Part shown: piece by piece, positions 1 through 7,001 of the stretch | Position numbering within the stretch: position 1 is the first letter of the stretch | Layout: the number at the start of each line of letters is the position of its first letter | Assembly: GCA_041946685.1 (NCBI GenBank) | Contig: JBHGAV010000096.1 | Coordinates: 1-8,958, forward strand | Length of the DNA: 8,958 nucleotides | Direction of reading: 5' to 3' | From: JBHGAV01 sp041946685 | GTDB lineage: Bacteria > Acidobacteriota > Terriglobia > Bryobacterales > Bryobacteraceae | Notes under the pieces: model-generated | The model's database searches: none | Seen by the model: the letters and a program-made list of their open reading frames with translations, nothing else | What the model was told of the DNA's origin: nothing | Made by a program: the position numbers and the translations under genes

Positions 1-1297
1 TCTGGCTCGAGCCGGAACGGTTCGAGGAAAACACCAGGTGGCGGCCATCCGGCGCCCAGTAAGGGTTCTCATTGCGGCCGGCGCCGTGTGTGAGCTGCAC
101 GTATTGGCGGGTGGCCACATCCATCACGAAGATGTTGTAGTTGCCCGGGGAAAAACCCTTCGTCCACGAGAACGCTATGTGCTGGCCGTCGGGGTGCCAT
201 GACGGGTTGACGGCCTCCCCATCGCCGTCACTCAGGCGCTGCACGTCTGCGCCCTCCAGCGACATCTTGTAGATCTGGGGCATACCGGAGCGGCCCGAGA
301 CGAAGACCAGTTCGTTGCCCGTCTTGGGATTGACCCTGGGTTCCACGTCGATGGAGTTGGAATAGGTGAGACGCTGCATGTCTCCGCCATCCACGTTGGC
401 GATGTAGAGCTGCTGGTTGCCGCCGCCCACCAGGTTCGAGGAGAAGACGATCCTCTTTCCGTCGGGGGTGAAATCGGGAGTCTGGTTCAACGTGGAAGGG
501 GGGTTGAAGAATGGCAAGCGGCCGCCCGTCAGCAGCGATTGAACGCGGATCATCCAGCCGCCCTTCATGTCGGCCGTGCAGGCAAGCATTGTGCCGTCCG
601 GGGAGACGGCGGGCCGCATGGCGATCGCCTTGTAGAAGGTAAGCTGCTTCTGGTTCGATCCATCCGGGTCCATGGACCAGATCTCGCGGCTCCCGCTGCG
701 GTTCGACTCGAAGTAGATCTTCGTCCCAAGAAGGCTCTTCTGACCGAACAGCGCCAGGATGTCCGTCGCAAATTCGTGCGCGACCGCGCGCGCGCCCGCC
801 TCGTCCAAGGAGCCCATGTACAACTTGCCGAGCGCCTGAGCTCCCGCGATGTCGCTCTGGGCGACGTTGAACAGATACCCAAAGACCACCAGGCGCCCAT
901 CCTGCACTCCGGAGTATCCGAAGGCAAGGTAGGCGGCGCTGACCGGCGGCTGACTCCAGTCGGTCAACCAAGGGCCCTGGCGCACGGGCTGAGGGGGCGG
1001 CGCCCCTTTCCGCGCAGGCGTCGCAGGCGCCAGCGGCGGACGGAAATCCTGCGGGCGCTGCGGTGTCTCCAGGGGGTACATGCTCTTGGGGACCATCCGG
1101 AACAGACCTGAAGACTCCAGGTCGGCGAAGAGCGCCTGGTTGAAGGTGTCCATGAACCTCTGCGCGTCACCCGAGCCGCGGAAGTCCGGTACCGCGATCG
1201 CCGTGCGCTCGCCCTGAGTGATCTTGATCAGAACGTCGCTCTGTTGCGCGGCCAAGGCCAGCGCCGCAGCCAGGACAACTGCCATCTTGGTCTTCAT
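1..1297 (-). CDS. tolB: Tol-Pal system periplasmic beta-propeller protein TolB (C-terminus beyond window edge)
   Basis: TolB is the periplasmic part of the Tol-Pal complex. It links the inner-membrane TolQRA motor to the peptidoglycan-bound lipoprotein Pal and supports outer-membrane constriction at division. The reverse strand reads open from an ATG at 1297 for 432 codons and leaves the window without a stop. Residues 1-18 form a signal peptide (Lys2 and Lys4, then an Ala/Leu/Val-rich core). The N-terminal domain covers about 20-185 and contains IAVPDF (34-39). It is interrupted by a Pro-rich linker at about 78-109. From about 193 the WD40-like PD40 propeller begins, with repeated blades carrying SPDG, TPDG, HPDG and APDG motifs next to phrases such as IYFESNR and LVFSSNR. 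The start overlaps the stop of the upstream TonB/TolA-like gene (ATGA) and has only a weak ribosome binding site, so translation is probably coupled. At most the last propeller strands are missing. Identity is secure from the domain order and the tolQ-R-A context. Confidence 0.95.
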   Translation of the reverse strand, partial: MKTKMAVVLAAALALAAQQSDVLIKITQGERTAIAVPDFRGSGDAQRFMDTFNQALFADLESSGLFRMVPKSMYPLETPQRPQDFRPPLAPATPARKGAPPPQPVRQGPWLTDWSQPPVSAAYLAFGYSGVQDGRLVVFGYLFNVAQSDIAGAQALGKLYMGSLDEAGARAVAHEFATDILALFGQKSLLGTKIYFESNRSGSREIWSMDPDGSNQKQLTFYKAIAMRPAVSPDGTMLACTADMKGGWMIRVQSLLTGGRLPFFNPPSTLNQTPDFTPDGKRIVFSSNLVGGGNQQLYIANVDGGDMQRLTYSNSIDVEPRVNPKTGNELVFVSGRSGMPQIYKMSLEGADVQRLSDGDGEAVNPSWHPDGQHIAFSWTKGFSPGNYNIFVMDVATRQYVQLTHGAGRNENPYWAPDGRHLVFSSNRSGSSQ

Positions 1298-2085
1298 CGC
1301 TTTAGCTGGAACCAGAACTCGATCCTTGCGTCGTTGCGCTCGTAAGCCTGCGGCAGAGGCGGAAAGGGGCCCGCCTCGTACACGGCTCGCAGAGCCGAAT
1401 AGTCCAGCGCCTTGTTGCCGCTGGACTGCTCCAGCCTCACGTCGGAGGAGGATCCGTCACGCCGGATGACGAAGGTGACGATCACCGGCGGAGCGGTCTG
1501 GAGCCTGGGATCGACATCGCCGGTGCGCCAGCGCCGCGCTACCATCTGCTCCAGCAGATCCCGATAGGCGCCGAACCGGTTGCCGAAGGCTCCTCCCGGT
1601 CCGATGCCCACGCCACCGGACCCCGTCTGCCCCACCATCGGGCTGGAGAGCGCCCTGCCGGTGCTGCTGTATAGTTGGTTGGGCGCCTCGCTGACGGGAA
1701 GTTTGGACCTGGAGGCAAGCTCTTCCCGCCGCGCGGTCTGGCTGGCAGTGCCGCGGCTCTTGATGGCGATCGCCGCCGGATCCGTTTGGGGCGCACGCTT
1801 GGCCTGCCGCTTCGCCGGAGGAGGCGCGGGAACCTCCGATTCAGTGTCACTTGCGAGCGGGTTCGGAAGCCCCCCCCTGGCGGCAAGCGGAATCTGGCTG
1901 ACGGGCGTGATCCCTACCGCTCCTCCACCCAGCGAATTTGGGTTTCCCCAAAGCTCACGCACACGGCTGCCCGCCGCGGCCTGGATCGCCAACGCCGCGA
2001 TGAGGCAGGCGTGAAACACCGTGGAAACCAGCAGAGGCTTCCGCAGCGACTCCTGGCCGGCGAGGATGTCAACGTGTGCGCTCAC
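1294..2085 (-). CDS. TonB/TolA-family energy transducer in the tolA position
   Basis: This gene probably encodes the periplasm-spanning link that carries force from TolQR to TolB/Pal, the role of TolA. The 263-residue protein has a short cytoplasmic N-terminus and one membrane helix at about 17-38. A low-complexity Pro/Ala/Lys-rich periplasmic stalk follows (about 80-135), then a Gly-rich hinge (154-172). The C-terminal TonB/TolA-like domain (about 173-263) contains VIVTFVIRRDG and a YSALRAVYEAGPFPPLP stretch. The membrane helix has Ser21, His25 and Leu32 at the spacing of the SHLS motif of TonB and TolA, but the fourth position is Ala36 instead of Ser. It starts with GTG at 2085, preceded by AAGGA (2097-2093) at 7-nt spacing. 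No ATG in frame fits better. The stop overlaps the tolB start by ATGA. Its C-terminal domain looks closer to TonB than to enterobacterial TolA, which is much longer, so automatic annotation may say 'energy transducer TonB'. The operon position argues for the TolA role. Confidence 0.85.
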   Translation of the reverse strand: MSAHVDILAGQESLRKPLLVSTVFHACLIAALAIQAAAGSRVRELWGNPNSLGGGAVGITPVSQIPLAARGGLPNPLASDTESEVPAPPPAKRQAKRAPQTDPAAIAIKSRGTASQTARREELASRSKLPVSEAPNQLYSSTGRALSSPMVGQTGSGGVGIGPGGAFGNRFGAYRDLLEQMVARRWRTGDVDPRLQTAPPVIVTFVIRRDGSSSDVRLEQSSGNKALDYSALRAVYEAGPFPPLPQAYERNDARIEFWFQLKR

Positions 2086-2114
2086 TTAACAATCCTTCAT
2101 GCCCAATTCCCAGT

Positions 2115-2570
2115 CTAGCGTTTCCCTGAGCTGGGTTGGTCGGCCTCGTCGACGGGCTGCGTGACCGCGTTGACCTTGATTTTGGCCTCGCCGAGGGTGC
2201 TGAGGACCTGCGCTACGGAATCCCAGATTGTGGCCTTGTCGGCGCGGACGTATACTTCCTGGCCCCGGCCGAACCTCCGCTCCACGGCCGAGGCCAGCTC
2301 GTTGATGTTGACGGGCTGCTCGTTCAGGAACAAGCGCCCATCACGGGTGAGTGTGACGACGGGGAGTTCCCGGGCGCTGTCCTTGACCTGCCTGACTTTG
2401 GGCACATCGACTTCCAGGCCGAACTCCATCACATGAGCCGTGAGCATGAAGATGATCAGCAGGACCAGGACGACGTCCACCAACGGAACGACGTTGATCT
2501 CGGAAAGCGATCCGGCGCCGCGAAAGCGGCGGCGCGTGCCGAGACTGTTCCCGCCTGTCGAGAAGGCCAT
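2115..2570 (-). CDS. tolR: TolR/ExbD-family biopolymer transport protein
   Basis: TolR is an inner-membrane stator partner of TolQ. Together they use the proton gradient to drive the TolA-like protein. The protein has 151 residues, close to the usual ExbD/TolR length. It has a basic cytoplasmic N-terminus (Arg13-15, Arg17), then the conserved SEINVVPLVDVVLVLLIIFM region at about 23-42. Asp32 lies in the membrane helix and matches the essential proton-pathway Asp of TolR/ExbD. The periplasmic domain (about 50-138) includes VTLTRDGRLFLNEQPV and VYVRADKATIWDSV, typical of the family. It starts with ATG at 2570, with GAGGA (2583-2579) 8 nt upstream inside the end of tolQ. The gap to tolQ is 4 nt, so the two are cotranscribed. 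ExbD and TolR are hard to tell apart by sequence; the tolB neighbour makes TolR the better name. Confidence 0.93.
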   Translation of the reverse strand: MAFSTGGNSLGTRRRFRGAGSLSEINVVPLVDVVLVLLIIFMLTAHVMEFGLEVDVPKVRQVKDSARELPVVTLTRDGRLFLNEQPVNINELASAVERRFGRGQEVYVRADKATIWDSVAQVLSTLGEAKIKVNAVTQPVDEADQPSSGKR

Positions 2571-2574
2571 CGAT

Positions 2575-3261
2575 TCAGTCCTCGAATGTCCGCTCGGCCA
2601 GGTTCATGAACTCCAGCGAGAAATCCTCCATGCGCGCGCCCAGCTCGCGGATCACGTATCCGAAATGGTTGTAGAAGATCGCCGCCGGAATGGCGGCTCC
2701 CAAACCCATGGCCGTGGCCACCAGCGCCTCCGAGATCCCGGGCGCGACGGCGCGCAGGCTCGCGCTGCCGGCCAGCCCGAGGGCATGGAATGCATCGATG
2801 ATTCCCAAGACGGTTCCAAACAGGCCGATGAAGGGACTGACCGAGGCGACGGTGGCGAGCCAGTTCATGTTGCGCTCCAGCTTGGCCACCTCTTCGCTGA
2901 TTCCGAGTTGAAGCGTCCGCTCCAAAGCGAGCTTGTTGTTCAGAGTGCCGCGGCTCTTCACCTGGCGCTCGACCTCCTCGAACCCGAACTCGAACACCGC
3001 CACCAGCGGAGCCTGAGGAGCCTGCTGCGCGGCGGTCGCCACCGTCTCAAGCCCGTTGGCCTTGCGAAAGGCCTTCAGGAACAGGGCATCGGCGGCGCGC
3101 GACTTCCGGAACAGATTCCACTTGGCGTAGATGATGGCCCAAGACAGAACCGAGAAGATCAGCAGGATTACGAGGACGACCTTGGTCACGGGATTTCCGC
3201 TCTTGACCAGATCGAGGATGCTGATTTGGATCCAGAAAGCGTACCAGGCGCCGGGAGTCAA
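2575..3261 (-). CDS. tolQ: TolQ/ExbB/MotA-family proton channel protein
   Basis: TolQ forms the pentameric inner-membrane channel around TolR that converts proton flow into movement of the TolA-like protein. The 228-residue protein has three membrane helices at about 24-46, 133-156 and 172-197. The family core is plain: SPFIGLFGTVLGIIDAF at 142-158, and PGISEALVATAMGLGAAIPA at 174-193. Thr150 and Thr183 sit where the channel-lining threonines of TolQ/ExbB are found. The start is TTG at 3261. AAGGAG (3272-3267) lies 5 nt upstream, and an in-frame TGA follows closely on the 5' side, leaving no upstream ATG or GTG. An ATG at 3266 is out of frame and reads only two codons before a stop that overlaps the TTG. 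The gene is first in the tolQRAB-like operon and diverges from recN. Confidence 0.93.
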   Translation of the reverse strand: MTPGAWYAFWIQISILDLVKSGNPVTKVVLVILLIFSVLSWAIIYAKWNLFRKSRAADALFLKAFRKANGLETVATAAQQAPQAPLVAVFEFGFEEVERQVKSRGTLNNKLALERTLQLGISEEVAKLERNMNWLATVASVSPFIGLFGTVLGIIDAFHALGLAGSASLRAVAPGISEALVATAMGLGAAIPAAIFYNHFGYVIRELGARMEDFSLEFMNLAERTFED

Positions 3262-3272
3262 TTCATCTCCTT
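3259..3272 (-). promoter_or_regulatory. Shine-Dalgarno site and TTG start of tolQ
   Basis: On the minus strand AAGGAG (3272-3267) is followed by ATGAA and then TTG (3261-3259). The SD touches the out-of-frame ATG directly, a spacing that does not support initiation there, whereas 5 nt to the TTG is workable. The ATG opens only Met-Asn-stop, and its TGA overlaps the TTG. This decides the tolQ start. Confidence 0.7.
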
Positions 3273-3281
3273 GAATCTTCC

Positions 3282-3287
3282 ATCATA
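3282..3287 (-). promoter_or_regulatory. Candidate -10 box for the tolQRAB operon
   Basis: TATGAT on the minus strand (3287-3282) matches the sigma-70 -10 consensus at five of six positions. Transcription would begin near 3275, giving a leader of about 14 nt that includes the AAGGAG site. No convincing -35 is present at 16-18 bp; that zone is the GC-rich inverted repeat. The call is tentative. Confidence 0.4.
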
Positions 3288-3293
3288 CACGTT

Positions 3294-3306
3294 GGGGCGG
3301 AGCCCC
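3294..3306. repeat. Short GC-rich inverted repeat in the divergent intergenic region
   Basis: GGGGC-GGA-GCCCC is a perfect 5-bp inverted repeat with a 3-nt centre, lying between tolQ and recN. It falls in or beside the expected -35 zones of both candidate promoters, so it could be a binding site. It has no T-run and sits between divergent starts, so it is not a terminator. It may be chance in a GC-rich genome. Confidence 0.3.
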
Positions 3307-3323
3307 CCGCCGCGCAAACCTCG

Positions 3324-3329
3324 TATAAT
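3324..3329 (+). promoter_or_regulatory. Candidate -10 box of recN, close to the start codon
   Basis: TATAAT is a perfect -10 consensus standing out in GC-rich surroundings, and only 8 nt separate it from the recN ATG at 3338. Transcription would start around 3335-3337, giving a leaderless or nearly leaderless mRNA. This fits the lack of a ribosome binding site before recN. There is no recognisable -35. No LexA-type box (CTGT-N8-ACAG or GAAC/GTTC repeat) is visible between the genes. Confidence 0.6.
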
Positions 3330-3337
3330 CTCCAGGG

Positions 3338-5026
3338 ATGCTGATCGAGTTGGTGATTGAGAACTACGCCGTCATCGAGCGGCTGCGAGTGCGTTTTCAC
3401 CCCGGCCTCAACCTGCTGACGGGCGAAACCGGCAGCGGCAAGTCGATCGTGGTGGACGCGCTGGGGCTGCTGCTGGGCGGCCGCGGCTCCGCGGACATGG
3501 TCAGAACCGGCTCCGACCGTGCCCGCGTGTGGGGCCTGTTCGCCGCCCCTCAGACTAAGGAGGCCAGGGCGCTGCTCGACTCTGCCGGGCTGGAGCCCGA
3601 GGACGGCGACCTGCTGATCGAGCGCGAAATCCAGGCCGGCGGAAAGAGCCGGGCCTTCGTTTGCAGCCGCCCTGTGACGGCCACGCTGCTCAGGGACCTG
3701 GGCCGTCACCTGGGAGACATTCACGGGCAGCACGACCAGCAGCGGCTCTTCGAAGCCGACGCGCAACTGGAGATCCTGGACGGTTTCGCCGGCGCCGCAA
3801 CTCTCCTGGAGGAGGTGGGCGAGGCATGGTCGCTTTGGCGCGCCTGCCGGAGCGAACTGGACGAGCTGGAGCGCAACGAGCAGGAGAAGCTCCGCATGGC
3901 CGACCTTTGGAACTTCCAGAGGCGGGAAATAGAGGAAGCTGGAGCCAAGCCCGGGGAGGATACCGAGCTGGAGAACGAGAGACGCCGGCTTCAGAACGTG
4001 GCGCGCATAGAAGAAGCTGCGGGCGGCGCCTACCAGGCCCTCTACGATTCTCCTGAATCCGCCCTGTCTTCCATCCGCTCGGCCTCGCGTCGGCTGGAGG
4101 AACTGGCCCGCATCGATGCGGCGCTGGCCGGCCTGGCCGCCGGCCTCAAGCCCGCCGAATACGCCGTCGAGGAGGCTTCCTTCGCGTTGCGCGACTACCT
4201 CGCGCGGCTCGAGGCCAACCCGGCCCGGCTGGAGGAAATCGAGACGCGACTGGCCCTGCTCGATAAGCTCAAGCGGAAATACGGCGCCACTCTCGATCAG
4301 GTGCTCGCCTATCTCGGCGAAGTGAAACGGCAGATGGAGGCCGCCGAGAATGCCGACCAGCGCCGCGCGGCATTGGTCAAGCGCCTGAAGGAGCTTACCG
4401 GCGCTTACGAGGCCGCAGCCGGGCGCCTCAGCCGTCTGCGGCGGGACTCCGCTCCCAGGCTGGCCAAGCGCGTGGAGGAGGAGCTGGCGCAGCTCGCCAT
4501 GGAGCGTACGGTGTTTCGAGTGGAGCTGGCCGCCGCCGGCTGGTCGGAACGCGGCATCGACCAGGCGCGCTTTCTGGTGAGTCCGAACGTGGGGGAGGAG
4601 CCCCGGCCGCTGGACAAGGTTGCTTCGGGAGGCGAGATTTCCCGCCTGGCGCTGGCGCTGAAGACCTGCGGATCCGGCAAGCCGCCGGCAAAGCCGTGCG
4701 GTCCGGAAAGCGCGCCGCGGACCCTGGTCTTCGACGAGGTGGACGCGGGCATCGGCGGCCGCGCGGCCGAGGTCGTCGGAAGGCGGCTCAAGCAAGTGGC
4801 CGCAGCCAACCAGGTGCTCTGCGTAACCCACCTGCCCCAGATTGCGGGCTTTGCCGATCACCACTACTACGTCGAGAAGAAACAGGTGAACGCTCGCACC
4901 ACGGCAAGCATCGAAAAACTGGACCAGGACGCCCGCGTGCGCGAGATCGGACGCATGCTGAGCGGCGAGAAGCTGACACCGGAGGCGCTGAAGCATGCCC
5001 GAAAACTCATCGAGCTCTCTTCCTGA
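3338..5026 (+). CDS. recN: DNA repair ATPase RecN
   Basis: RecN is an SMC-like ATPase of the cytoplasm that acts early in recombinational repair of double-strand breaks, working with RecA. The protein has 562 residues, the usual size (E. coli about 553). The N-terminal MLIELVIENYAVIERLRVRF start is canonical and fixes the ATG at 3338. Walker A is GETGSGKS (29-36), followed by a Q-loop-like HGQHDQQRLF. The centre (about 150-390) is rich in Glu, Arg and Leu and should form the coiled-coil arms. The ABC signature VASGGEISRLALALKT begins at Val428. Walker B is TLVFDEVDAGIGG from about 462, followed by CVTHLPQIAGFADHHYYV. A small Pro/Lys/Cys-containing insert (about 444-460) separates signature and Walker B. 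No SD precedes the start; a TATAAT box lies 8 nt before the ATG. The end overlaps the next gene by 32 bp, so recN likely heads the forward operon. Confidence 0.96.
   Translation: MLIELVIENYAVIERLRVRFHPGLNLLTGETGSGKSIVVDALGLLLGGRGSADMVRTGSDRARVWGLFAAPQTKEARALLDSAGLEPEDGDLLIEREIQAGGKSRAFVCSRPVTATLLRDLGRHLGDIHGQHDQQRLFEADAQLEILDGFAGAATLLEEVGEAWSLWRACRSELDELERNEQEKLRMADLWNFQRREIEEAGAKPGEDTELENERRRLQNVARIEEAAGGAYQALYDSPESALSSIRSASRRLEELARIDAALAGLAAGLKPAEYAVEEASFALRDYLARLEANPARLEEIETRLALLDKLKRKYGATLDQVLAYLGEVKRQMEAAENADQRRAALVKRLKELTGAYEAAAGRLSRLRRDSAPRLAKRVEEELAQLAMERTVFRVELAAAGWSERGIDQARFLVSPNVGEEPRPLDKVASGGEISRLALALKTCGSGKPPAKPCGPESAPRTLVFDEVDAGIGGRAAEVVGRRLKQVAAANQVLCVTHLPQIAGFADHHYYVEKKQVNARTTASIEKLDQDARVREIGRMLSGEKLTPEALKHARKLIELSS
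4981..4985 (+). promoter_or_regulatory. Shine-Dalgarno site of the OPT transporter, inside recN
   Basis: GGAGG lies 9 nt before the ATG at 4995, within the last codons of recN. It supports the overlapping start. A later ATG at 5029 is out of frame with the transporter and so cannot replace it. Confidence 0.65.
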
Positions 5027-7001
5027 GAATGCCTACACTCCACTTGCGCCCGGGACGCGCTATGAGCCGGTGGTGGCGGCCGGCGCATCTCTGCCCGAGC
5101 TGACCTGGCGGAGCGTCCTTTGGGGCGTGCTGTTCTGCGTGGTCTTTACGGTCGCGTCCGCGTACTCGGGCCTGAAGGTGGGCCAGGTGATGGAGGCCGC
5201 CATTCCGATCTCGATTCTGGCGATCGGGCTGGCGCGCGTTTACCGGCGACGCTCCACGCTGCTGGAAAACGTCATCATAACCGGGATCGGGGGCGTGAGC
5301 GGGTCCCTTGTGGCCGGCGCCATCTTTACTCTTCCCGCGCTCTACATGCTCAGGCTCGATCCCCACCCGGTGCAGACGATCTTCATCTGCCTGGCGGGCG
5401 GCTGCCTCGGTATCCTGTTCCTGATCCCGCTGCGGCGCTACTTCGTGCGCGACATGCACGGCCTGTTGCCCTACCCCGAGGCGACCGCCATCACGGAAGT
5501 ACTGATCACCGGCGAGAAGGGAGGATCGCAGGCGAGACTTCTGCTCCAGGCCACCGCCGTGTCAGGCGTCTTCGATTTCTTCGTGACAACCTTCCAGGTG
5601 TGGAAGGAGTACCTCGATCTCCAGTTCGTTCCGGTGGTCCGGGCGCTGGCCGAGCGCGCCAAGATCGCCTTCAGCTTCGACGCCATCAGCTTCATTCTCG
5701 GCCTCGGCTACGTCATGGGGCTCAGAAGCTCGATGATTCTGTGCGCGGGGGGCTTCCTCGCCAACTTCGTGCTCGTCCCGCTCATCTGGATGATTGGCAG
5801 CCACGTGCCGGAGGCGGTCTATCCGGCGCAGGAGCCCATAGCCGGCATGACGGCCAACCAGATCTTCCGGTCTTATGTGCGGTTTGTCGGGGTGGGCGCC
5901 ATCGCGACGGCGGGCATCTTCGGGATCGTCAAGAGCCTCCGAATCGTCGCCGGGTCGTTCTCCATCGCGGCGCGCGCTTTCCGGCAGGGGGAACACCGGG
6001 GAATCCAGCGCACCGACCGCGATATCCCGATCATTTCGATTCTCGCGGGCGTGGTTGTGAGCGCCATCGCGGTCGCGGCGTTCCTGGGAAGCCTGACGCC
6101 CTCGGTGGCGGTGATCGCCGCGGGTCTCGCGCTCATTCTGGTGTTCTCGTTCTTCTTCACGTCGGTTGCCGCCAACGCGATCGCGACGGTGGCCCGCAAC
6201 CCGGTCTCCGGAATGACCATGCTGACGGTCATCATCTCGTCGGTTGTGTTGCTGCGCTTTGGGCTGTCTGGCACGACAGGCATGTTCTTCGTGATGGCGA
6301 TCGCGGGGATGGTTTGCACGGCGCTCTCGGTGTCGGGGCAGACCATCACCGATCTGAAGACCGGCTACTGGCTCGGCTCAACTCCTTCGGCGCAGGAGAA
6401 GGTCAAGTTCCTGGGGGTGATTGCTGCGGCCATCGCGTCCGGGCTCACCATCGTGCTGCTGGCGCGCGCGTTCCAATTCGGAGAGGCAATACCCGGCGAT
6501 CCGCGCACCGTGCTGCCGAGCCCGCAGGCGGCCATCATGCGCGCCCTGGTCGAAGGTTTCATGAGCCGGCAGCCGGTGGCGACGGTGTTGTTCGGGGTGG
6601 GGGCGGTCGTCGCTCTGATCCTGGAGATGTTGCGCGTGCCGGCTCTGACCTTCGCCCTGGGGATGTACTTGCCGCTCGAGCTGAATACGCCGGCGCTCGT
6701 CGGCGGCTTCCTGGCGCACTTCCTGGGGAAGCGCTCCGAGAAGGCCGGGGGCGAACAGGGCCGCTCGATCCGAGAGAGGGGAGTCATTATCGCATCGGGT
6801 CTGATGGCGGGCGGCGCTCTGGGAGGAGTCCTGGGAGCAGCTTGCCGCCTCATTCCCGGCTATTCGGAGGGCCGGCTCAAGACACCGTTCTATGACTACG
6901 AGCCGGTCTCGCAATCGGTCTCGGCCGTCCTGTTCGCCGGATTCTGCGCCTACTTGTGGTTTGTGTCTCTAAGCAAGCGGAAAGGGGAGACGCCATGGTG
7001 A
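4995..7001 (+). CDS. OPT-family oligopeptide/metallophore-type transporter
   Basis: This is a large inner-membrane secondary transporter of the OPT (oligopeptide transporter) family. Members import small peptides or metal-chelate compounds with protons; the substrate here cannot be read from sequence. The protein has 668 residues, usual for the bacterial branch, and many hydrophobic segments. Examples are about 40-60, 68-82, 93-118 and 127-147, and the pattern continues to the C-terminus, consistent with about 16 helices. Family hallmarks include the N-terminal SAYSGLKVGQVMEAAIPISI region (54-73), MHGLLPYPEATAITEVLITG (154-173), FFFTSVAANAIATVARNPVSGM and a C-terminal AGGALGGVLGAACRLIPGY. It begins inside recN with GGAGG 9 nt upstream, and its last 7 bases overlap the start of the peptidase gene. 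Transport and peptide cleavage are therefore probably coexpressed. There is no signal peptide, as expected for this family. The family call is firm, the substrate unknown. Confidence 0.9.
   Translation: MPENSSSSLPENAYTPLAPGTRYEPVVAAGASLPELTWRSVLWGVLFCVVFTVASAYSGLKVGQVMEAAIPISILAIGLARVYRRRSTLLENVIITGIGGVSGSLVAGAIFTLPALYMLRLDPHPVQTIFICLAGGCLGILFLIPLRRYFVRDMHGLLPYPEATAITEVLITGEKGGSQARLLLQATAVSGVFDFFVTTFQVWKEYLDLQFVPVVRALAERAKIAFSFDAISFILGLGYVMGLRSSMILCAGGFLANFVLVPLIWMIGSHVPEAVYPAQEPIAGMTANQIFRSYVRFVGVGAIATAGIFGIVKSLRIVAGSFSIAARAFRQGEHRGIQRTDRDIPIISILAGVVVSAIAVAAFLGSLTPSVAVIAAGLALILVFSFFFTSVAANAIATVARNPVSGMTMLTVIISSVVLLRFGLSGTTGMFFVMAIAGMVCTALSVSGQTITDLKTGYWLGSTPSAQEKVKFLGVIAAAIASGLTIVLLARAFQFGEAIPGDPRTVLPSPQAAIMRALVEGFMSRQPVATVLFGVGAVVALILEMLRVPALTFALGMYLPLELNTPALVGGFLAHFLGKRSEKAGGEQGRSIRERGVIIASGLMAGGALGGVLGAACRLIPGYSEGRLKTPFYDYEPVSQSVSAVLFAGFCAYLWFVSLSKRKGETPW
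6984..6990 (+). promoter_or_regulatory. Shine-Dalgarno site of the peptidase gene
   Basis: GGGGAGA within the 3' end of the transporter gene lies 4 nt before the ATG at 6995. It favours this start over an upstream in-frame GTG at 6956, which would add 13 residues lacking any domain character and has no SD. Confidence 0.6.

Noticed and set aside
3262..3337. SOS (LexA) control of recN
   Set aside because: No CTGT-N8-ACAG and no GAAC/GTTC-type repeat is present in the intergenic region, so SOS control is not supported by the sequence alone.
2440..3360. A 306-codon plus-strand frame opposite tolQ
   Set aside because: TolQ explains this DNA with conserved motifs; the opposite frame is low-complexity and crosses the recN promoter and start.
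3263..4996. A 577-codon open frame antisense to all of recN
   Set aside because: RecN on the plus strand has every expected motif. The antisense frame has no recognisable domain, is rich in Arg/Gly/Leu/Gln, and is the usual shadow produced by GC-rich third codon positions.
5120..6895. A 591-codon open frame overlapping the OPT gene in another frame
   Set aside because: Its composition is dominated by Arg, Gly, His and Pro, with no hydrophobic pattern or motifs. The OPT frame has family motifs and membrane segments.
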